Below are positions 5,730 to 9,511 of a DNA stretch of 9,511 bases, in pieces. Within the stretch, counting starts at the first letter, position 1. Each line of letters starts with the position of its first letter. The stretch is from positions 1 to 9,511 of the forward strand of contig CABREP010000068.1 in assembly GCA_902469965.1 (NCBI GenBank), written 5' to 3'. The DNA is from Egerieimonas sp900552095 (GTDB lineage: Bacteria > Bacillota > Clostridia > Lachnospirales > Lachnospiraceae). The notes beneath the pieces were generated by a model that ran no database searches, was not told the DNA's origin, and saw only the letters and a program-made list of their open reading frames with translations. A program made the translations under genes and the position numbers.

Positions 5730-5897
5730 ATGGCTAAGAATTCCAAAACAAATAAGGCAGTCAATGAGATGAATGAAACCAGCAGAAATTCTGCAAAAAA
5801 TGCGGAAGAATCCAAAAACAGCGCAAAGAACTGCGGCTACAGAGACTGCGATTCCAAAAACAGCAGATCTGCTTATGAGAACGAGTCTGCAAGATAA
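5730..5897 (+). CDS. Small Asn/Ser/Lys-rich protein, possibly spore-associated
   Basis: A 55-residue protein. AGGAGGT (5714-5720) sits nine bases before ATG 5730; a GTG at 5724 is too close to it. The composition is extreme: 10 Asn, 9 Ser, 7 Lys and 7 Ala, with no Leu, Ile, Phe, Trp, His, Pro or Gln, so it should be disordered and hydrophilic. NSAKN recurs at 20-24 and 30-34, and SKNS at 28-31 and 42-45. There are two cysteines, C35 and C40. I do not recognise a named family. The size, composition, isolated monocistronic layout and possible sigma-G promoter resemble small acid-soluble spore proteins of minor or gamma-like type, which is inference. A strong terminator follows 28 bases after the stop. 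The alternative is some other unstructured cytoplasmic protein. Confidence 0.75.
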   Translation: MAKNSKTNKAVNEMNETSRNSAKNAEESKNSAKNCGYRDCDSKNSRSAYENESAR

Positions 5898-5924
5898 AGA
5901 ACGTCACATCAGGAGAGAATAGAG

Positions 5925-5968
5925 AAAAGATATGCGGTTTTCAGAAAGAAGGCTGCATATCTTTTTTT
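5925..5968 (+). terminator. Rho-independent terminator after the 55-residue gene
   Basis: AAAAGATATGC (5925-5935) pairs with GCATATCTTTT (5955-5965). The inner bases can extend the stem with several G-U pairs around an AGAAA loop. The T-run goes through 5968. Confidence 0.88.
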
Positions 5969-5984
5969 CAGGCAGTGGGAGGAT

Positions 5985-6014
5985 TTCACAGGACGGAAAA
6001 TGATCTCATATAAT
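5985..6014 (+). promoter_or_regulatory. Sigma-A promoter of the rhodanese gene
   Basis: TTCACA (5985-5990, five of six) and a perfect TATAAT (6009-6014) are separated by 18 bases. Transcription would start near 6021, about 28 bases before the ATG. It lies just beyond the preceding terminator, so the rhodanese gene is an independent unit. Confidence 0.7.
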
Positions 6015-6048
6015 AAATATCATACCAGTCGAAAAGGAGGTAGCGGGT

Positions 6049-6357
6049 ATGGGGCTTGAGATGATTTCCCCTGTGTTGCTGGACGGGTATGTGGGTAGGA
6101 CAGATGTTGTCATTATAGATGTACGTTCCCGGGAAGCTTTTGAGAAGGCGCATATCCGGGGCGCCAGAAATATCCCGTTCGGAGAAAAAGAAGGATACAG
6201 GTATTTTCCAAAGAGCAGAGAACTGATCCTTTATTGTGACCGGGGTTCTGCCAGTTTAAGCCAGGGCAGGGAACTGGCCGGAAAAGGATACCGGGTAAAA
6301 TCTGTAATTGGAGGACTTGACAGCTACAGAGGATGTAATCTGGTGAAAAACTTGTAA
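6049..6357 (+). CDS. Single-domain rhodanese-like sulfurtransferase
   Basis: A 102-residue single rhodanese domain, cytosolic, with no signal peptide. It has the usual DVRSREAFEKAHIRGARNIP stretch (24-43, CH2A-type region) and the active-site loop starting at C63 (YCDRGSAS), where a persulfide is carried on the cysteine, followed by GYRVKSVIGGLDSYRG. The catalytic Cys is present, so it may be an active sulfurtransferase, which donates sulfane sulfur to tRNA thiolation, cofactor synthesis or detoxification. The particular acceptor is unknown. It is similar in size to GlpE/PspE-type proteins. AAAAGGAGG (6032-6040) precedes ATG 6049. It is probably monocistronic, and its stop codon overlaps the -35 of the next promoter. 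Confidence 0.93.
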   Translation: MGLEMISPVLLDGYVGRTDVVIIDVRSREAFEKAHIRGARNIPFGEKEGYRYFPKSRELILYCDRGSASLSQGRELAGKGYRVKSVIGGLDSYRGCNLVKNL

Positions 6358-6380
6358 TTTCTGTAAAAACACGGTACAAT
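6352..6380 (+). promoter_or_regulatory. Sigma-A promoter of the yfcE operon
   Basis: TTGTAA (6352-6357, four of six, overlapping the rhodanese stop codon) and TACAAT (6375-6380, five of six) have a 17-base spacer. The predicted start is near 6387. Confidence 0.6.
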
Positions 6381-6389
6381 AAAAAAACA

Positions 6390-6419
6390 AAACAGAGCGG
6401 TTTTGCGGCCGCTCTGTTT
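6390..6419 (+). promoter_or_regulatory. 5'-terminal hairpin in the yfcE leader
   Basis: AAACAGAGCGG (6390-6400) pairs perfectly with CCGCTCTGTTT (6409-6419), an 11-bp stem with an 8-base loop. It starts about three bases after the predicted transcript start. On the + strand it lacks a T-run, so it is a poor terminator. On the - strand it is followed by TTTTGTTTTTTT and would terminate well. It could protect the mRNA 5' end or end the short rhodanese transcript inefficiently. Confidence 0.55.
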
Positions 6420-6453
6420 GAAACAGGAATTTTCAGATAAAGGGAGATACAAG

Positions 6454-6999
6454 ATGAAATATATGTTTGCGTCGGACATTCATGGTTCGGCTTACTACTG
6501 CAGAAAAATGATGGAAGCTTATAAAAAAGAGGGAGCTGGCCGGCTCGTTCTTCTGGGCGATCTGCTCTATCATGGCCCGAGAAATGATCTTCCCAGAGAG
6601 TACGCGCCGAAGGAAGTGATCCCTGTGTTAAATGATATGAAAGAGGAGATTTATGCAGTTCGGGGAAACTGTGAGGCCGAGGTGGATCAGATGGTTCTGG
6701 AGTTCCCTGTACTGGCAGATTATTGTGTACTGGAGATAGGCGGACATGCAGTTTACTGCAGTCACGGACATCATTTCAATAAAGATAATCTGCCGCCTAT
6801 GAAGAAAGGAGATACCTTTATACAGGGACATACACATGTTCTGATGGCAGAGAGACAGGGAGATTATAATGTGTTGAATCCGGGAAGCGTATCGATCCCG
6901 AAGGAGGGGAATCCGCCTACCTACGGAATTCTGGAAAACGGCCGTTTTACCATCAAGACCTTCGAGGGGGAAGTGGTAAAAGAACTGGATTTATTTTAA
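6454..6999 (+). CDS. yfcE: YfcE phosphodiesterase (metallophosphoesterase)
   Basis: A 181-residue calcineurin-like metallophosphoesterase closely resembling E. coli YfcE, a Mn2+-dependent phosphodiesterase of unknown physiological substrate. The metal ligands are all visible: D8 and H10 in FASDIHGS, D36 in LLGDLLYHGPRN, N72 in VRGNCEAEVDQM, H104 in CSHGHHF, and H126/H128 in QGHTH. The stretches HGPRN, YAP, RGNC-EVDQM and NPGSVSIPK-GNP match YfcE almost word for word. ATG 6454 is chosen because AAAGGGAG precedes it; a TTG at 6403 in frame would fall inside the leader hairpin. The RNA methyltransferase gene begins 12 bases after the stop, in the same operon. Confidence 0.95.
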   Translation: MKYMFASDIHGSAYYCRKMMEAYKKEGAGRLVLLGDLLYHGPRNDLPREYAPKEVIPVLNDMKEEIYAVRGNCEAEVDQMVLEFPVLADYCVLEIGGHAVYCSHGHHFNKDNLPPMKKGDTFIQGHTHVLMAERQGDYNVLNPGSVSIPKEGNPPTYGILENGRFTIKTFEGEVVKELDLF

Positions 7000-7011
7000 G
7001 AGGAAATTAGC

Positions 7012-8157
7012 ATGGAGAGATGGGAACTGATCGCACCCTGCCATTTTGGTCTGGAGGCGGTTTTAAAGAGAGAGATTCAGGATCTGGGTTACGAGATCAG
7101 CAAGGTGGAGGATGGAAAGGTAACATTCTGGGGAGATGCGGAGGCGGTGGCCTACGGAAACATTTTTCTTCGGACAACGGAACGTATTTTATTGAAAGTA
7201 GCGGAATTTAAGGCGGTTACCTTTGAGGAACTTTTTCAGGGAACAAAGGCGATTCCCTGGGAAGCTTATATTCCCAGGGATGGGAAATTCTGGGTGACCA
7301 AGGTGAATTCTATTAAGAGCAGCCTGTTCAGTCCGTCAGATATACAGGCCATTATGAAAAAGGCGATGGTGGAGCGTCTGAAGGAGCATTACCACCTTTC
7401 CTGGTTTGAAGAGGACGGTGCCAGCTATCCGCTTCGGGTTACGCTGATGAAGGATATTGTTACAATCGGGCTTGATACTTCCGGTGTCTCGCTGCACAAA
7501 AGGGGGTATCGGCAGATGACGGCCAAAGCACCGATCACAGAAACCCTGGCAGCGGCGCTCCTTATGTTGACGCCGTGGAGAGGAGACCGGATCCTGGTAG
7601 ATCCTTTCTGCGGCAGCGGAACCTTTCCCATAGAGGCGGCTATGATGGCAGCAGATATGGCGCCGGGAAGAAACAGGAGTTTTCTCGCGGAGGACTGGAA
7701 GAATCTGATTCCGAGAAAGTGCTGGTATGACGCAATGACTGAGGCAGATGACAGAATACGGAGGAATCAGAAAGTAGATATCCAGGGATACGATATTGAC
7801 GGAGAGGTATTGAAGGCAGCGAGAGAAAATGCCCGTCTGGCGGAGGTGGACGATATGATCCATTTTCAGCAGAGACCGGTAAAGGAACTCCGCCATCCCA
7901 GAAAATATGGCTTTATTGTGACCAATCCGCCTTATGGAGAGCGGCTGGAAGATAAGGCAGACCTGCCCCAGCTGTACCGGGAAATCGGGGAGAGCTTCCG
8001 TATGCTGGATAGCTGGTCAATGTATCTCATTACCAGTTATGAGGATACAGAGCGTTATATCGGGCGCAGAGCGGATAAAAACAGGAAGATTTATAACGGG
8101 ATGCTGAAGACTTATTTTTACCAGTTTTTAGGGCCGAAGCCGCCGAAGAGAGGGTGA
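7012..8157 (+). CDS. THUMP-domain class I SAM-dependent RNA methyltransferase (RlmL/YpsC family)
   Basis: A 381-residue RNA guanine-N2 methyltransferase of the RlmL N-terminal half/YpsC type. Residues 1-60 are a ferredoxin-like fold (WELIAPCHFGLEAVLKREI), about 60-160 the RNA-binding THUMP domain, and 165-375 the Rossmann methyltransferase. SAM motif I is DPFCGSGTFPIEAA beginning at D197, the acidic motif is GYDIDGEVL, and the catalytic N-P-P-Y motif is N305-P306-P307-Y308 in TNPPYGER, typical of N-methylation of a guanine exocyclic amine. In E. coli the equivalent domain of RlmKL makes m2G2445 of 23S rRNA. The site in this organism is inferred. The RlmK half is absent, as in Gram-positive relatives. 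ATG 7012 follows GAGGAAATT. rdgB starts 34 bases downstream. Complete, with all motifs present. Confidence 0.94.
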   Translation: MERWELIAPCHFGLEAVLKREIQDLGYEISKVEDGKVTFWGDAEAVAYGNIFLRTTERILLKVAEFKAVTFEELFQGTKAIPWEAYIPRDGKFWVTKVNSIKSSLFSPSDIQAIMKKAMVERLKEHYHLSWFEEDGASYPLRVTLMKDIVTIGLDTSGVSLHKRGYRQMTAKAPITETLAAALLMLTPWRGDRILVDPFCGSGTFPIEAAMMAADMAPGRNRSFLAEDWKNLIPRKCWYDAMTEADDRIRRNQKVDIQGYDIDGEVLKAARENARLAEVDDMIHFQQRPVKELRHPRKYGFIVTNPPYGERLEDKADLPQLYREIGESFRMLDSWSMYLITSYEDTERYIGRRADKNRKIYNGMLKTYFYQFLGPKPPKRG

Positions 8158-8191
8158 AGTGCGCCTGGAGGAGGAGAAAGGAGCAGCAATT

Positions 8192-8791
8192 ATGAAGAAA
8201 CTGATCTTTGCCACAGGAAATCAGGGGAAATTAAAAGAAATCCGGGAGATTATGGCTGACCTGGATGTGGAAGTGCTGTCCATGAAGGAGGCCGGTGTAC
8301 AGACAGAGATAGAGGAAAATGGAACAACCTTTGAGGAAAATGCTGTTATAAAGGCCAGAGCCGTGGGAAAGCTTACAGGGGAGCTGACGCTGGCTGATGA
8401 TTCAGGACTGGAGATCGATTATCTGAATAAGGAGCCGGGCGTTTATTCGGCTCGATATATGGGCGAGGATACTTCTTATCACGTCAAAAATGCCAGCCTG
8501 ATCAAGCGTTTGGAGGGAGTGCCCATGGAGCAGCGGACGGCACGTTTTGTCTGTGTTATCGCAGCGGTATTCCCGGATGGAAGAGTGGAGACGGCGAGGG
8601 GCACCATTGAAGGTGTGATCGGTTATGAGGAAAGAGGAGAAAATGGATTCGGTTATGATCCGATTTTTTATGTGCCGGAATTAAATTGCAGTACAGCCGA
8701 GCTTACACCCGGGCAGAAAAATGAGATCAGTCACCGTGGAAAAGCATTGCGGAAGATGAAAGAAATTTTGAAAGAGGCGTGGGATGCATGA
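8192..8791 (+). CDS. rdgB: RdgB/HAM1-family XTP/dITP diphosphatase
   Basis: A 199-residue non-canonical purine NTP pyrophosphatase. It hydrolyses XTP, dITP and ITP to monophosphates, keeping deaminated purines out of DNA and RNA. Family motifs: TGNQGKLKE at 8-16 (phosphate binding), LADDSGLEID at 67-76 with D69/D70 (metal and catalysis), NGFGYDP at 151-157 (base recognition) and SHRGKAL at 180-186. Normal length and nothing missing. ATG 8192 is preceded by AAAGGAG (8177-8183). A GTG at 8159 in the same frame would add 11 Glu-rich residues with no homology and lies upstream of that ribosome site. The stop overlaps the next start (ATGA), so it is translationally coupled to ysnB, the same pair as ysnA-ysnB in B. 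subtilis. Confidence 0.97.
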   Translation: MKKLIFATGNQGKLKEIREIMADLDVEVLSMKEAGVQTEIEENGTTFEENAVIKARAVGKLTGELTLADDSGLEIDYLNKEPGVYSARYMGEDTSYHVKNASLIKRLEGVPMEQRTARFVCVIAAVFPDGRVETARGTIEGVIGYEERGENGFGYDPIFYVPELNCSTAELTPGQKNEISHRGKALRKMKEILKEAWDA

Positions 8792-9297
8792 AGATATTGG
8801 TGGTGAGTGATACGCACGGGCGGGATGGAAATCTGGAGTATGTGCTGGAGGAATCCGGTCCCCTGGATCTTTTGATCCACTGCGGTGATGTGGAAGGCAG
8901 TGAGGATTACATCTGTGAAATTGCCGGATGTCCGGTACATATGGTGGCTGGTAATAATGATTTTTTCTCAGACCTGAACCGGGAGGAGGAGTTTGATCTG
9001 GGAGAGTATCGGGTATGGCTGACCCATGGACATAATTATGGAGTTTCCATGGGAACAGGATTTATTGCGGAGGAGGCCAGAAGCAGGGGAGTGCAGATTG
9101 TTATGTTCGGGCATACACACAGGCCTTATCTGGAACAGGAGGAAGACCTGACGGTTTTAAATCCGGGCAGTCTTTCGTTTCCGCGTCAGGAGCGCCGGGA
9201 GCCCAGTTATATTCTGATGGAGCTGGAAGATGACGGTGAAATAAAATATTCTGTAAAATATATTAAAAAAAGTGTTGACAAGCATAGAAGAGTATAA
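8788..9297 (+). CDS. ysnB: YsnB/MJ0936-type metallophosphoesterase
   Basis: A 169-residue calcineurin-like phosphoesterase, a second and shorter relative of the YfcE encoded 1.8 kb upstream. Metal ligands are D8/H10 (VSDTHG), D34 (HCGDVEG), N56 (AGNND), H80 (LTHGH) and H109/H111 (FGHTH). Its overall form matches the YfcE/YsnB/MJ0936 family of small phosphodiesterases, substrate unknown. ATG 8788 overlaps the rdgB stop by ATGA. A GTG at 8779 in frame is less likely. The C-terminus turns Lys-rich and AT-rich (YSVKYIKKSVDKHRRV), where the coding sequence also carries the tRNA promoter, and the stop codon lies inside that promoter's spacer. The gene has no terminator of its own, so its mRNA probably runs into the tRNA operon. 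Confidence 0.94.
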   Translation: MKILVVSDTHGRDGNLEYVLEESGPLDLLIHCGDVEGSEDYICEIAGCPVHMVAGNNDFFSDLNREEEFDLGEYRVWLTHGHNYGVSMGTGFIAEEARSRGVQIVMFGHTHRPYLEQEEDLTVLNPGSLSFPRQERREPSYILMELEDDGEIKYSVKYIKKSVDKHRRV

Positions 9298-9303
9298 TAT
9301 AAT
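9275..9303 (+). promoter_or_regulatory. Consensus sigma-A promoter of the tRNA-Pro/Gly operon
   Basis: TTGACA (9275-9280), an exact 17-base spacer and TATAAT (9298-9303): perfect consensus at both boxes. The -35 lies within the last codons of ysnB and its TAA is in the spacer. A second TATAAT at 9293-9298 overlaps but has only a 12-base spacer. Start of transcription is near 9310. Confidence 0.9.
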
Positions 9304-9346
9304 ATGACTTGCGTTGAGCGCGGGAGCGCAATACGGTCCCGAGTGG

Positions 9347-9420
9347 CGGGGTGTGGCTCAGTTTGGTAGAGCGCCTGGTTTGGGACCAGGAAGCCGCAGG
9401 TTCAAATCCTGTCACCCCGA
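9347..9420 (+). tRNA. tRNA-Pro (anticodon TGG)
   Basis: Cloverleaf of 74 nucleotides. Acceptor CGGGGTG (9347-9353) pairs with CACCCCG (9413-9419), with discriminator A9420. The anticodon stem CCTGG/CCAGG holds loop TTTGGGA, with anticodon TGG at 9381-9383, which reads CCN proline codons. The T arm has GGTTCAAATCC. C at position 1 is usual for bacterial tRNA-Pro. CCA is not encoded. First gene of the tRNA operon; the next tRNA begins 20 bases downstream. Confidence 0.97.
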
Positions 9421-9440
9421 TTAACAGCGCAAGTTTTCCT

Positions 9441-9511
9441 GCGGGTGTAGTTCAATGGTAGAACACCAGCCTTCCAAGCTGGATACGTGGGTTCGATTCC
9501 CATCACCCGCT
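9441..9511 (+). tRNA. tRNA-Gly (anticodon TCC)
   Basis: Cloverleaf of 71 nucleotides ending on the last base of the window. Acceptor GCGGGTG (9441-9447) pairs with CACCCGC (9504-9510), and the final T9511 is the discriminator, U73 being usual for tRNA-Gly. The anticodon stem CCAGC/GCTGG holds loop CTTCCAA, with anticodon TCC at 9473-9475, which reads GGA and GGG. The T arm has GGTTCGATTCC. Whether CCA is encoded cannot be seen. The operon may continue beyond the window. Confidence 0.95.

Noticed and set aside
8159..8191. GTG start extending RdgB by 11 residues
   Set aside because: The ribosome site AAAGGAG lies after it and fits the ATG at 8192, where the family homology (KLIFATGN) begins.
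9306..9346. T-box-like leader before tRNA-Pro
   Set aside because: No AGGGTGG-N-ACCGCG antiterminator signature, and the downstream genes are tRNAs rather than a synthetase or amino-acid gene.

Overview
The window looks like chromosomal DNA of a low-to-mid GC Firmicute, most likely a spore-forming clostridium of the Lachnospiraceae type. This is inferred from strong AGGAGG ribosome sites, near-consensus sigma-A promoters, Gram-positive families (MnmM/YtqB, HAAS/DUF1700, the RdgB-YsnB pair) and a possible forespore promoter. No transposase, phage gene, CRISPR array or integration scar is visible. Coding density is high and most genes lie on the + strand.

Region 1 (1-3337): the 3' end of an unidentified gene, then a promoter and a leader with the features of a yybP-ykoY manganese riboswitch fused to an intrinsic terminator. 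Behind it are three closely spaced genes: a 141-residue helical protein of unknown function with an internal duplication, a YccF-family membrane protein, and a 670-residue fusion of a CDP-alcohol phosphatidyltransferase with a two-HKD phospholipase D/cardiolipin-synthase domain. A manganese switch ahead of this gene set, rather than an Mn exporter, is the most unusual thing in the window.

Region 2 (3367-5555): tRNA-Arg(ACG) with its own promoter and terminator; mnmM (tRNA wobble-uridine methyltransferase) on the - strand; then, divergently, a HAAS-domain membrane protein and a Cof-type HAD phosphatase as a two-gene operon closed by a hairpin.

Region 3 (5556-6357): AT-rich non-coding DNA, then a 55-residue Asn/Ser/Lys-rich protein that is too short for most ORF callers, preceded by a sequence resembling a sigma-G promoter and followed by a strong terminator. 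A single-domain rhodanese with its own promoter follows.

Region 4 (6352-9511): a housekeeping operon of yfcE (phosphodiesterase), a THUMP-domain RNA methyltransferase, rdgB (XTP/dITP diphosphatase) and ysnB (second metallophosphoesterase), with a hairpin at the predicted 5' end of its mRNA. The last codons of ysnB carry a perfect-consensus promoter for a tRNA operon, tRNA-Pro(UGG) then tRNA-Gly(UCC), which runs to the window edge. The themes of this half are nucleotide-pool cleaning, RNA modification and tRNA supply.
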